Below, piece by piece: positions 12,280-23,230 of a DNA stretch of 64,000 nucleotides. Each line of letters begins with the position of its first letter. Within the stretch, counting starts at the first letter, position 1. A program made the position numbers and the translations under genes. The notes below the pieces were generated by a model, which was given only the letters and a program-made list of their open reading frames with translations, was not told the DNA's origin and made no database searches. This DNA comes from Melieria omissa (Eukaryota > Arthropoda > Insecta > Diptera > Ulidiidae), in NCBI GenBank assembly GCA_963971225.1, contig OZ020269.1, forward strand, positions 36,229,264-36,293,263. The letters are read 5' to 3'.

Positions 12280-14327
12280 TCATGCTTCTCTTCGCTTGAC
12301 CAACTTGAGCCAGAAGCCGCTTTTAGGCGCCACTTGAAAACCTCTCAGGTCGTCCAGCAGGTTTCCGCAAGTTTTCGCAGAGCGTTCCAAGCGGAACTCC
12401 ATCAACAAATGGTAAAGCATGGCTTTGGCCTGCATGAAGGCATACCGATTACCTGCGCGAGAGCAAATTTTTACCATTAAAAATATAACGTTTAAATTGC
12501 AGGATTGTGTTGATCATGGTGGCCATTGACCAGTTTCTTACCGATGCATATTCTTGGGCCTATGCCAAAGGGTGAATATGTAAAGGGCTTAATTTTGTGC
12601 TTATTCTCTTCGCTAAAGCGCTCTGGCTCAAACACTTCGGGCTGTTCAAAGTACTGTTCGTCCCAGTGCAACCCGATGGCCTGGAACCAGACGCGATCGC
12701 CCTTCTTAAACTCGCACACAACATCACCGTTGGTGTCCCTGGCCGTGTAGTCGTTACCACACTCGCGGTCGATCATGGCCGCCAACGACCACTTGCGCAA
12801 GGACTCCGAAATCACCATGTCCAGGTATTTCATTTTTTGTAAGGTGTCGTAGTCCAGCAACTTGCCGTCGAGCTTCCGGTGCGTGTCTATAATTTCGTTG
12901 TAAAGTTTCTCCTGCACAGCAGGGTTCTCCATGAGCTCGTGACACGTGGTGCACAGCAGATTGGCGTTGTTTTCAAAAGCGGCGAAGAAGAAAATGAAAC
13001 ACTGCGCCACAATGTCTTCCTCGGACCAGTTATGCTCGGACTCCTTTCGCGCCTCCATCAGCAGTTGAATCATGTCCGGCCGAACGATGTTGTGTTGCTC
13101 GCGGTATTTCATGGTGTCGACGACGAGGCGCACAAAGTAAATCGTGTTGTCTGCATCAAACAGCTTCAGGCCGAGCAGCTGAAAGTGCGAGAGGAAATAA
13201 CGTGGAAAATATTTGCAGTTTCCTCTCCGCATTTACATACTTCGAACAGCCTCGGCGCCAGGCTGTATAGCATAAAATTGACCGCTTGCCGGCCTCGTGT
13301 CCGAGAAAATGACTGTCCAATACTGAAAAACTCGTTGTCCTTATTTTCGAAGGAGTTGATTTTTATGCCGAACGCTGTGGTAGCAATTAGGTCGTTGGAC
13401 AGACGAGTAAAGCAGTCCTTCAATTCCGTGTCGAAACTGTCGTTCCCGTTCAATTGCTGCCGTAAATGCTTCATCGTCCCGGCGAAGCACTCGTTCATAA
13501 GCGTGAACATGGCGCGCATCTTGGCGCCAGTGAAAATGGGCGACACCGTGCTGCGCATGTTGCGCCAGCGCTGACCCTTCATCACGGTCAACATTCCGTT
13601 GAGAAGAGGTTCTGACTCGGTGTTGAACATGCGCTGGTGGTTGGCGAACGTCTCAAAGTCCTTGATGCCCATTTGCTTAATCAGGTCTGGATCGTTGACA
13701 ATAAAGAAAGGCGTACGGAAATTGTAGAAACCGACGACTTTGCTGCAAAGACAGCCAAATACATACAATGGCAGTCACTATATAAAATTAAATATAAAGT
13801 CAAAACGTAATATTTATTAGGGTATATTGTTACACAAAATATTGAAATGATGTTGTCAAGGTGTAGCACCGATAGTGAAATTTTCTATAAATCTTTAACA
13901 CCGTATCACCGTGGCTGTCGTGTTGTTCCAAAAAGATATAAAAGTAAAAGTACTTCTGAATAGTTTTGGAGAAACATGTATGGCGCCTATTTGCTAAAGA
14001 GCAGCTTTTGCTCGCTCTGCTTTCACTCTCAAGCCCAACTTTTTTATCAGCACTATGTCGACAAGTAATACGTAAATGCAGACCTAAACATATGTTCTAT
14101 ATCTAAAGAACCGGTACTCACTGTTGTTTTGTATCTCTGTAAAGTTTCATCATAATTTTGTGCAGTGATTTCTCGTTCCTTATAAACGGTGCCGCGTTAC
14201 CGATCAGTGGAAAAGGTTTTTCGTGCGGTATACCGCGTTCGTCGAAGGTTTTGAATGTATTCGTTGACCATTTGTAGATAATATAGATAAGCACCAAGGA
14301 AAATATTAAGATTTCAACGTACGCCAT
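12280..14327 (-). CDS. Cytochrome P450, CYP9 family, Cyp9b-like (copy A)
   Basis: Membrane-anchored haem monooxygenase. Four exons: 14327-14122, 13742-13241, 13178-12542 and 12452-12280. All have GT-AG borders (donors GTGAGT, GTATGT, GTAAGA) and phases 2, 0, 1, giving 505 residues. Motifs in order: N-terminal anchor MAYVEILIFSLVLIYIIYKW, WRNMR (helix C), AAFENN (I helix), ESLRKW (ExxR), PERF, haem loop FGIGPRICIG. The I helix lacks the canonical Thr after the acidic residue. I recall the same AAFENN pattern in Drosophila Cyp9b proteins, so this is a subfamily trait rather than damage. Exons 1-3 have exactly the same lengths as those of the gene at 20149-21914, which marks tandem duplication. 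An in-frame ATG at 14333 would add two residues. I prefer 14327 by alignment with the paralogue. The frame is intact. Confidence 0.95.
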
Positions 14328-14399
14328 CGCCATAAGTGTGCAGGACACCAAAAATATTTGGCAAATCGTGTGCCAGTAAGATCCGTAACTGAGCGAGCG

Positions 14400-14426
14400 A
14401 CTGAAGAAGCGACACTCTTTTATATA
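14400..14426 (-). promoter_or_regulatory. Likely core promoter of the second P450 gene
   Basis: On the minus strand TATATAAAAGA (14426-14416) is followed by an initiator-like TTCAGT whose A lies about 24 bases downstream (14402). This predicts a 5' leader of about 75 bases before ATG 14327. The spacing fits an arthropod TATA plus TCAGT promoter. Confidence 0.6.
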
Positions 14427-14561
14427 AAAAAGCTTACGCATTGCTGGTGCGAGTACTGCAGCTTTTGCGTAAAGCTCCGCACAATGATGATTGAAATGAT
14501 TTCATGATTTCGATTAATTCGTATACCCATGCTGACAATTATTGAATTCACACATTCAGTA

Positions 14562-15540
14562 CTAGCAGGGCCCGCGGCTTTGCATGCAAGTTTAAAGTCA
14601 TTGGGCCCATTTAATCAAGTTTCTCTTAGTCCTTTATTGAGCCCGTCGGATTTTTATGAAAAAAGTCAATAGACCTCTTAAATCATGTTTCCCCATACAA
14701 ACTCAACTACTCATGGCTGATCCCGTCGGATTTTGATTTTCAGAGAAATGAAAAACACGTATCCGTTTATCATTTCGAGCACTTTACCAAGTTTGAAGTA
14801 GTGTGTCCAAGCTCAAATATGTAAAACTTACTATTTCAATTTACTATACATGTAATTGATCTTCCCAGCTTACCCAAAAAAATCATTATCATAGTTACTC
14901 TAGTTAAATTAAGAGGCAGGAAATGCATGAAATTTGAAACAGGATTTCAAAAAGTATTACACTAAAGTGTACCACATAACTTAACATTAAAAGTTACAGA
15001 TATATATTCCGAACAGGAATTCATTGATTTCGTTTGCCGCTTTTTGTTGCTGTTTAACATGTTTTTCTTAAGAAAGTTACAGTTACCAGTTTTATTTCAA
15101 ACTAGATGACCCAGTGAGCTTCGTATCACCTTAAACTGGTTTGATTGGAACACTTCATAAGTGATTAAAAATCCTAATTAACCTTCCAACTCCAATTCAT
15201 TGTAGTGTTTGATCTTCTCGGTATTTTCATTATTCTTTGCTCGCCGGTCACGTGCAAGCCGCACTAATGGCTTGCACGTGAAGTAGCTCGCAAACTCTTA
15301 ACCCCTTGTAGATCCCGCCAGATTTGAATGAAAAAAAAACGACAAATACGTATCGAATTATGTGTTTTAAACAAATTTAAAGTCAATAGGCCTCCTACAA
15401 ACCTTAATTCATAAAAATACGTGTACGAATTTGGTTTATTTCTTAGTATATTCACCAAGTTAAAAATCATTAAATCATCATTTTCAATACCATTCGTTAA
15501 TCCATGTTTTGCCCCTTTAGACCCCGAATTTTGAAACATC
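14562..15540 (-). repeat. Helitron-like non-autonomous repeat, inverted copy
   Basis: Read on the minus strand the block ends GCAAAGCCGCGGGCCCTG then CTAG|T, matching the tail at 4697. Going inward it carries the same diverged units as 3760-4697 ('ggaaacatgatttaagagg', 'aaatccgacggg'). No reading frame. The distal limit is approximate. Confidence 0.5.
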
Positions 15541-16218
15541 CTTTCTTAGCGGAAGTTCGTTTCCAACAATTAAGCTACTGTTTAAATTACATGTTTGTTG
15601 TTGTTGTTTGTTGTTTACATGCTGCTTAAAACCTTGAACGAATCTGGGCGAGAAGAAAGGAGAGAAGGCGTTTGATAGTTAATTATGAGGGAAGCAACAC
15701 TTTATTGCCTCAGACAGCAACCTCAATAGTGATCGCAACAACATCATTCTCAGAATGACACAAATCAAACGCAAAAGTTTCTGTTCGATACAAAAACAAG
15801 TACATGAAAAGCGCTGAACTGTAGCAAAGCAAAAGGCAGCGCGAGTCAGCGAGTTTTTGAAATTGAGCCATCGCGAGTAGGAGAGTTTTGTGTTCGTTGT
15901 AATAGAGTCAGAGTGAGGCACAGTAATGTTGTTGTGGTATAGGGAATGAAAATTACCGCTTTTAGAATTTAATTGGTTGAGTTAATGCAAATGCTTTTAT
16001 ATGTTTTTATTAATAGAATTTAGCTTTTAAATGTATCTGTATGTACTGTTTGAACATGTCTACTTACGATTATTGTTGTACAAAATGTTAAATTTTGTCT
16101 AATATTTACTCCAGAAGTTGTCAGCATCGGCATAATGAGCGCTTGGGTAAAAGTCGTATTTGCAACGAATAATATTCATGTAAGAATCCCCTTGAAGTTT
16201 GCCTGTGTATGTATATAC
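15541..16218. other. Spacer upstream of the second P450 gene, no gene seen
   Basis: Includes a short TTG-rich low-complexity run near 15596-15625. The antisense frame at 15679-15921 has no recognisable motif. Nothing else supported. Confidence 0.4.
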
Positions 16219-16696
16219 GTAATATCACAGAACAAACAATATACAGAATGCGCATCTGGTGTAAAGAAAATTTTCTTCGCGGGTTCCAGCGGTACGACCC
16301 GTTTGTGGATGCGGGGGGAAGCAGTAAAGGGGATGAGAACGCACAGAGCGCGAGAGCGTAAAAAGAGAAGCTGTGAGAGCGCAAAATGAAATGTTCGGAG
16401 AGCAAACAGATAAAAGTATTAATCGCATGCCGGTGTACCAAACAGTAACGCACCATATATGTATGTGGTTGTTGTTGTTGGCCAACAAAGCGATGTGCCG
16501 CATGCATTGTGATGGAGGAAATGAAAGTCGACAGCCTGTGGTTGTTGTTGCCGCTGGCTAACAACTGAAGTTAGAATATATTTTTGCTTTGGCTGATTTC
16601 TGTAACGAGTTCAGCAATTCACAATACTACGATAAAAAAACCCCCAATTGTGGGAATAAGTCAAGGAATAAGTTTGGTCAAAATAACCAGAGTTTA

Positions 16697-19203
16697 TTAC
16701 GTTTTTAGGATTTTGAGTTTTCGGGGTTTAGTTAAATTTTTCTTTTCGGAGGCACATGCACAATGCTTCCTGAGAAGAACTAAGATCATAAAGTCCAAAA
16801 TTGTGTTTTTATGATCAGGACACGTGGAAAACCATTGTGGTGTAGCATTTTGGCATTTAACTTTTATTACATTTTTTATGCCTACAATTTGTGGCTGTTT
16901 TTCAAAAATGCTGCGGAAAATTGAAATGTGTACTTTGCTTATCTCTAATAGAATTTGCGATGGACTAATAAGGTTGCCGAAATCTTTAAGAGAGTTAAAG
17001 TTTTTGTGAAATATGAAAAGTTCACTAGGAACTGTTAGTACCTCATCTTCTTTTCTCAATTCCGCTGCACATGTTTCACAGTTTATTTTGGTAAGTATTT
17101 TGTAGACAACATAACCCAAAAAATATCTTAAAGACGCTAAATCTATGGTAAATTCGGAACAGTTCTCAAAACTAACATTTAATGTGAAATCGGCAAGGAT
17201 GGCTGTATTATTATCCACTTCAAAATCATCGGTTTGACTAGTTTCAGGAGCTGAGTCGGGATTTAATACGATATTAGAAAGCGTTTCAAACGTAGTATCA
17301 TTTAGTTCTTCACAATTGCTGTGGGAACTTAATTGCACAATTTTTGCGGCCATTAAGCGTGCTAATATATTATTAATATCAGCCACTGATGGATTTATAT
17401 TATTACCACCTTTTTGTCTTAGTATAGAAAACATATTTTCAAGTTTGTCTTGGTTTAACGTCCTTGTCATCAAAAAAAAAATGTCGGATTTTTTCTCAAA
17501 CAGCTCGTCTACTAATAGCAAAACAGCTTTTAGAGTAAGTTTCATCCCATAAAAAAAAATACTTTTTTCTTTTTGTCAACAAATGAGATATCATCCAGGT
17601 ATTTAAGGAAGAACTTTATATACTCATGTGATAAACTGTTAAGTTGAATTGCAGATCTGTAGAAATTTTTGGAATATAACGATCCACTGTTTAGGCAATC
17701 AAATATTTTGTCAATATTTTCTATAAAGCTGGCCGTAGATAAAGCCAATTCTTTAGAGCAACTTTTGAAACCTACAGTTTCAGCAGTTGTCCTAATAGCA
17801 GCTTGAACAGTCCTGCTGAAAATTTGGGTTGCCAGTTTTACTTTCATTTTCTCGAAAGAATTTGGAAAAATGTGTTGGCTGGTTAGTTTAGGACACATTT
17901 TTGTTGTTGACTTAAGTTCCATTTCGAAAAGTTCTTGAACAACCCTAAAACTAGCAATTCCATTTGGTGTAGCTAAGTCGCATTTGAGCCAGCCATTTCT
18001 CAGTGATTTAACAAGGTGCGGGAAATCATATATGCAGAACACTTTTCCATCATTATACATGAAAAAAGGCCTTTCCAAAGTTACACCCATATCCGAAAAG
18101 CACTTCCTATTTGAAGACCCTTGGTCACAAGTTATAACTTTTACTGTGATGCCAAAACTATTGAGAATTTTTAAATTTTCCAGAATTATATTTTTAAAAA
18201 TATTGGCAGAGAGTCCGTTTTTGGAAACAAAGTAATTTAGTACCAATGACCAGTTTGAAAACATTGATTTGACCATAAAAACACATAATTGTTTTACTAT
18301 TTGGCTTGTCCTTTCAACCCCATTTTCTTCATACCCATCCACCAAATCTAATTTAGGATTATATCGTAATTCCTTTCTAATTACCATTTCATCCATTAAT
18401 AGAATCATGTTGTTCTTTTCGCTCTGGGTCAAGTCCAAGCACCGTTTTCTTATGACCTCAAAAGCAGAGTTCTTAAAACCTGGCTGCAGGAACTTTACAG
18501 GGGCCCATCGATTAACAGTCGAGATATGTGGCAAATTTAGATTTAGTTTATTTCTTAAAAATTGATACGTCGATTGCGAGACATAATAAATATTTTGAGC
18601 CAAATCTTTTATATCTTCCGTATATTCTTTAGGACGGGAACTTAGAAGAAGCATACAAAATACTTTTGATTCTTTGCTCACGTTATTATAAGAGTCGATA
18701 CGTTGGAGTACTTCTGACTTTTTTGGTAATTTCTTCTGGTTTTTTATGTTTCTGTATTTTGCCAAAATGTTGTAATATTTCTTCCTGTAAAAATTTACGG
18801 ATTTAGCATATGATGAGCAATTATTGCAATGCCCATCTACGGACTCACTTTTTCGTCTCTTTCTAGTTGAACAATCGGGCTCTGAAAACTCATAAGTTTC
18901 TTCAACATTTTCCAAATTAAATACAGGAACTGCTCCAGATTTTAAATATTTTTTCCCAATGTCAGAACTTGAGAAGTGATTAACGCATATAAATAACGGT
19001 TTGCTGTATTCTTTAGTTTTAATGCTACATTTTTCTCGCCAAATTTGGCCCATAGCTGAGTCATAGGGCGGAAATTTAAACATCTTAAGTTGTTCATCAT
19101 CCCGTCTAGATTTTCGGCAACATGTTATGCAGCATTGAAGCCCTGACTTTATTAAATTTTTACCCACCCGGGGTAATACATTTTTACACGGAGCAGGATC
19201 CAT
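16697..19203 (-). pseudogene. P-element transposase with N-terminal THAP domain, one frameshift
   Basis: Frame 1 (19203-17542, 553 codons) starts MDPAPCKN and carries a C2CH THAP finger (CITCC...W...CVNHF...GAVPVF, residues about 28-95). It then shows the P-type RNase H-like core with catalytic-type Asp in ILLMDEMV and VITCDQGSSNRKCF. Frame 2 (17545-16697, 282 codons) continues with GMKLTLKAVLLLVDELFE and TRTLNQDKLENMFSILRQKG, the conserved C-terminal block of P transposases. The frames meet in a run of T (minus strand, just before 17545). One missing T explains the break, so this could be a real mutation or a homopolymer sequencing error. Otherwise there are no stops over about 835 codons, full length for a P transposase. 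No introns are needed. The start ATG at 19203 is the first in frame. Confidence 0.9.
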
Positions 19204-19282
19204 TTTTCGTATACTAGTAAAGTCAATGAATATGCCAAATCAAAAGTAATATAATAACCAAGGAAAGGATCAACTAACTAAT

Positions 19283-19419
19283 TTGGATCAACCACGTCAA
19301 AACAATTGCAAAAAATTCAAAATTGGAATCAACCACGTCAAAATTTATACAAATAATTTTACTTGGAACTAGCCTCGTAAAAATATTTGTAAAAATTTTT
19401 ATTTTGGATCAACCACGTC
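19283..19419 (+). repeat. Four subterminal direct repeats upstream of the P-like transposase
   Basis: TTGGATCAACCACGTC occurs at 19283-19298 and 19404-19419, with variants at 19323-19339 (extra A) and 19363-19378 (TTGGAACTAGCCTCGT). Spacing is a regular 40-41 bp. The repeats lie between the start codon and the right arm of the element. Possible transposase or repressor binding array (inference). Confidence 0.75.
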
Positions 19420-19908
19420 TAAATATTTGCAAAATTTAATATCAATTAATCTAAGCGCAGCATGAAAAGAAAAACGACCATTCAGCTCGAAGATTCGATT
19501 GATTATGACAAGAAACAAATTTGCCGGTACCTGCTCGCTCTGCGCTTGCTTTTTTACAAACAAGAACAAGAAGCGGACAGGCAAAATTTGCATAAAAGAA
19601 AAAGTGACTGAGCGATCGCTTTGCCAAAACAAGCACCATTTCAATGTGCCCGAGTAAAGCCAAGCTGGCTTGCTGCGGAAAACAACAACATTGCGTGTTG
19701 TTGTCGAAATGAGAATAAAGCAACAATCAATCGAATGAATGCGGGAATGCAAGAGAGCATCGCAAAGCAGCTCTCCGCTCGCATGCGCTTACTCTCTCGG
19801 TTCAATATACATTTTCCTCATTTTTGCTGCTTCCCGCCCGCGTCTAAAATGAAATCGCAAAATTATTTCAGATGCGCCTTCTGTATACTGTTTATTCTGT
19901 GGTAATAT

Positions 19909-20148
19909 GTACAAGTTGTGAAATTGTTTTTAAAAATTATAAGTGTCTAAATGTAATTGTGAATGATAAAGCCTGATTACTGGTCTCTGATTAGGTTTCT
20001 ATCGCAACGAACCGTCATACGTTTGCACTTATTGTACAAGTATTGATTTTATTGAACAAGGTACGTCATATGTACATATAGTATGTACATGACTAGATAG
20101 AGGAAAATTGTACAGCAATATGTAACGTATACATTTCAAAACATTGCG
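19909..20148. other. 3' flank of the third P450 gene
   Basis: Short AT-rich spacer between the P-like element and the stop codon of the P450 at 20149. No separate feature supported. Confidence 0.4.
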
Positions 20149-21914
20149 CTATTTTCGTGGCACAACTTGCATCCAGAAACCACTTTGTGGGTTGACCTGG
20201 AAGCCGCGTATATCATCCATTATATTTTTGACAGTCTTTGGAGAGCGCTCCAGTTTGAATTCAAGCACGAGGTAGTACAACATCGCCTTGGCTTGCATAA
20301 GAGCATAACGGTTTCCTGAGTATTTGGGAGAAAATGTACTGGAAAGTTGTTTACGGGGATCCGAAGCAAGACACTTACCAATGCAAGCACGAGGTCCTAT
20401 ACCGAAGGGAAGGTACGTGCAGGGCTTGATTTTGTTCTTTCTGTCTTCGCTAAACCGTTCAGGGTCGAACATGTCCGGATGCTCAAAGTATTGCTCATCG
20501 AGATGCAGACCAACAATGGGTATCCACACATAATCGCCGGTCTTGAATTCGAACACCAACTTGTCGTCTTCGTCCAGCAATGTATAGTCTTTGGAACATG
20601 TACGATCCGTCATTGCAGCCAAGGACCACTTGCGCAGCGTTTCCGACACCACCATTTCCATATAGTTCATCTTGCCCACTGTGTCGTAGGTTAGCGGAGC
20701 GCCGTCCAATTCCTCCTTGATTTCCTGAGATTCTTCGAAGAGGCGCTCCTGCACGTCAGGATTCTCCATCAGCTCCTGGCACACGGTGCATATGAGGTTG
20801 GCATTGTTCTCGAAAGCAGCAAAGAAGAATATGAAGCACTGCGCCACGAGCTCCTCATCCGACCACTTCTCGCCGGACTCTTTCTGCGCCTCCATCAGCA
20901 GCTGAATCATGTCCGGTCGAATGATATTGTGCTCCTTGCGGTATCGCATAGCGTCCACCACCAGGTGCTTGAAGTAGTCCGTCTTCTTGACATCGAATAT
21001 TTTCCAGCGCATCAGCTGCAAAAGCATAATCGTCAGAAATTCTAGCTAATATAGCCTATAGTCGGTAACAATGGACGATGGAAGTCGCTCGCAAACGCAC
21101 CTTCATCAGCCAGGGAGCTGCACTGGACATGAAGAACTTAACCATTTGTTTGCCCCTGAAATTTGTGATGGATTGCCCTATGCTGTAGAACTCATTGTTG
21201 GCGTTTTGATACGAGTTCACTTTCAGGCCGAAAGCGGTCGAAGCAATGATGTCGTTTGAGAGACGCGTGAACCATTGCTTCAACTCCAGCTCCCATGGTT
21301 GGCCGGCCTTGGTTTTCTCGCGCAGTTTATCCAGACTCTCGTTGAAGCACTCGTTCATGAGGGAGAACATGGAACGCATTTTGGACGCAGTAAAAACGGG
21401 AGTCAGAGTGTTGCGCATATCCTTCCAACGTTGATCCTTCATCACGCTCAACATGCCATTCAGCAATGCGTCCTCTTCAGTCTTGAAGAAGGGCATGTGG
21501 TTGGGGAAAAAATCAAAGTCCTTAATGGTTATTTTTTTAATGCACTCGGGGTCATTCACCACAAAAACAGGGTCTCGAAAGTTGTAGTACCCCACTATTT
21601 TGCTGGCGAAAGAAAAAAAGAGTAGTTCGTATTAATACGTATTTGTGCAGAAATGTGCAGGTAAAACGACTCCGAATATTTAGGATGCATGTATAAATAT
21701 GCGCTTACTGCGCTTTGTTGCGACGATAGAAATTATTAACGTTCTTGAAGAAAGCCTCCTTATTGAGCAATACACTTGCGGCATTGCCCGCGAACGGAAC
21801 TGGCTTCTCGAAGGGGACTCCGCGTTCTTGAAAGGTGTGGTACTTGAGCGTTGCCCATTTGTAGACGATAAAAGCCACCAGCAAGACGAAGAGGGAAATC
21901 TCGATTAGCGCCAT
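20149..21914 (-). CDS. Cytochrome P450, CYP9 family, Cyp9b-like (copy B)
   Basis: Paralogue of the gene at 12280-14327 with the same predicted role. Exons 21914-21709, 21602-21101, 21015-20379 and 20315-20149 give 503 residues. Exons 1-3 are 206, 502 and 637 bases, identical to the paralogue. Motifs: anchor MALIEISLFVLLVAFIVYKW, WKDMR, AAFENN (I helix), ETLRKW, PERF, and FGIGPRACIG, with the last Gly split by intron 3. Intron 3 is only 63 bases (20378-20316; donor GTAAGT, acceptor CTCAG), is divisible by three and has no stop. Unspliced RNA therefore reads through, adding 21 residues right after the haem loop. Alignment with the two neighbours and the strong splice sites show that it is an intron. 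The gene is intact. Confidence 0.95.
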
Positions 21915-22184
21915 GATGCAGGCCAGAAAAACTATAGACGCTCCACACTGTCCGCTAGAATAAATCTGCTAGAGCTCAAACTACGCACTAAAATGCTGTT
22001 TCTCGTTGCAAGGTTTTTAAATCAATTTATCCCTCAGAGCTTTCAGCTCGGAACCGGCAGAACGTTGACGCTCAATTGACGCATTGTTTTTTGTTGTCGG
22101 TGCTACAAACAACGGGAGCTTTTTTACCATACCGGCTTATGAATAGTGAGTAAATTTAAAAGAGCTATTTTTTTCTATTTGGCA
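21915..22184. other. Upstream region of the third P450 gene
   Basis: Immediate 5' flank of the minus-strand P450. It is expected to hold the promoter, but no clear TATA/initiator pair was found. No gene. Confidence 0.35.
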
Positions 22185-22214
22185 CACTTCACCACTATAC
22201 ACTAGTTCCAAGTA

Positions 22215-23139
22215 CAGTGGACGTCCATTATAACGAACTTTCTCTTTAACGAATTTTCGATTTAACGTACTGCCAAATTTTTTCTATTGCTGATTCTATA
22301 TTACGAACAAAAGAGAAATTTGCTATTCGATATAACGACTATTTATGTTGTTTTTCACCCTTCGAATTGTTTTTATTTGAGCATTCACATTCTTTACAAT
22401 AATAATGAATGTATGGTTTCGTCAAGTGAAAGGTACCTCAATTGTTTTTGTTACGTTAAAACTTTCAAATTTACGTCAAGTTACCAACATTTTTAAATTC
22501 AGTTTGTATGCATTGCTGATCATTTTCACAGGATTTGTTTTGAATTCGGTCGGCGTTTTTCTTTTAAAAATAAAAATTTCAATAATCAATCAAGAAAAAT
22601 GTACATACAGAAAAGTTGACTTGCGGAAAGAGGCAATCCGCGTCGAAGACTTTTTCCCTGTACACACTAGCCGTTTCTGTATTTTCAAAATACTGGAATA
22701 AAACAAGATATTTGTTTAACCTTCTGTCTGTCCTTTGCCTAAAATTGCGTTCGTTGTCCTTTGGGGTCAGGGTTAGACCTCAATCAAACGGTTATATAAT
22801 TTCCTGACAAAACATGAAGAAATGTTACACATAAATCACAAAAGAAAAGGGGAAAGCCCCGAAAGTGTTTTTCTCCATTTGTAATGGGGTTGTAAACGCG
22901 ATTAACACTAAATAACACAAATATACGAGTGCACAAAGCCGCTCCACCGTTTTTTTAATTCCATCTGGGCTCAAATAGACCCCAAGGAACAGGCAGAAGG
23001 TTAAAAACTGAATATATGAGACTTATTTCTTTAAGAAGGATGGTTTAAAACAAAAAACAAATTTCGATCGATTTAACGATTTTTTTGATTTAACAAATTG
23101 GGGGTACAACATAAGATTCGTTATATTGGACGTCCACTG
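22215..23139. mobile_element. Pogo/Tigger-like non-autonomous DNA transposon
   Basis: TA at 22213-22214 and 23140-23141. Terminal inverted repeats are CAGTGGACGTCCATTATAAC on the left and CAGTGGACGTCCAATATAAC on the right (reverse complement). CAG start, TA target and the 'ttataacgaa' type terminus fit the pogo branch of Tc1/mariner. It has no transposase. A TTAA-flanked MITE is nested at 22720-23000. Confidence 0.8.
22720..23000 (+). mobile_element. TTAA-flanked MITE (CCTTCTG family), copy 1
   Basis: TTAA at 22716-22719 and 23001-23004. Ends are CCTTCTGTCTGTCC and the reverse complement of GGAACAGGCAGAAGG. The internal block includes 'aaaaggggaaagccccgaaa' and 'ggggtcaggg'. A second copy in inverted orientation lies at 26543-26813. 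Confidence 0.82.
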
Positions 23140-23230
23140 TACTGTAGTTCAGTATCGCATTGACAGCAAATCTAAACGATTCATAGTTCTATTCTGCAAC
23201 AAAAGTAGCACTGCATCATTCGAAAAATTT

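Larger units (their letters stand above)
16226..19901 (-). mobile_element. P-like element (P superfamily) with 7-bp duplication
   Basis: Bounded by the direct repeat GTAATAT (16219-16225 and 19902-19908). The outer ends are inverted repeats: CACAGAACAAACAATATACA on the left, and CACAGAATAAACAGTATACA as the reverse complement of the right. Long GC-richer arms of about 300-450 bp extend inward, with shared blocks such as CAGATGCGC and conserved CAACAACAACAACC tracts. The central 2.5 kb encodes a THAP-type P transposase on the minus strand. A 7-bp rather than 8-bp duplication recalls the ProtoP/1360 (Hoppel) branch of P elements. That link is from general knowledge. A deletion derivative lies at 40626-41447. 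Confidence 0.88.
22185..23230 (+). repeat. Dispersed repeat split by a pogo-like insertion
   Basis: The pieces 22185-22214 and 23140-23230 are adjacent in an inverted relative at 57360-57500 (shared: 'ttctattctgcaacaaa', 'cactgcatcattcgaaaa'). The split falls exactly at the TA duplication of the element at 22215-23139. Family unknown. Confidence 0.6.

Noticed and set aside
12526..13574. Plus-strand frames up to 231 codons over the second P450
   Set aside because: They are antisense shadows of the P450 exons. The same occurs at 1247-2264, 20324-20694 and 21071-21625.
17316..18565. Plus-strand frames over the P-like transposase
   Set aside because: Antisense shadows. The minus-strand frame has THAP and P transposase motifs.
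20149..21027. Single 292-codon exon for the third P450
   Set aside because: It contains a 63-base in-frame intron with strong splice sites. The paralogues have an intron at the same place.
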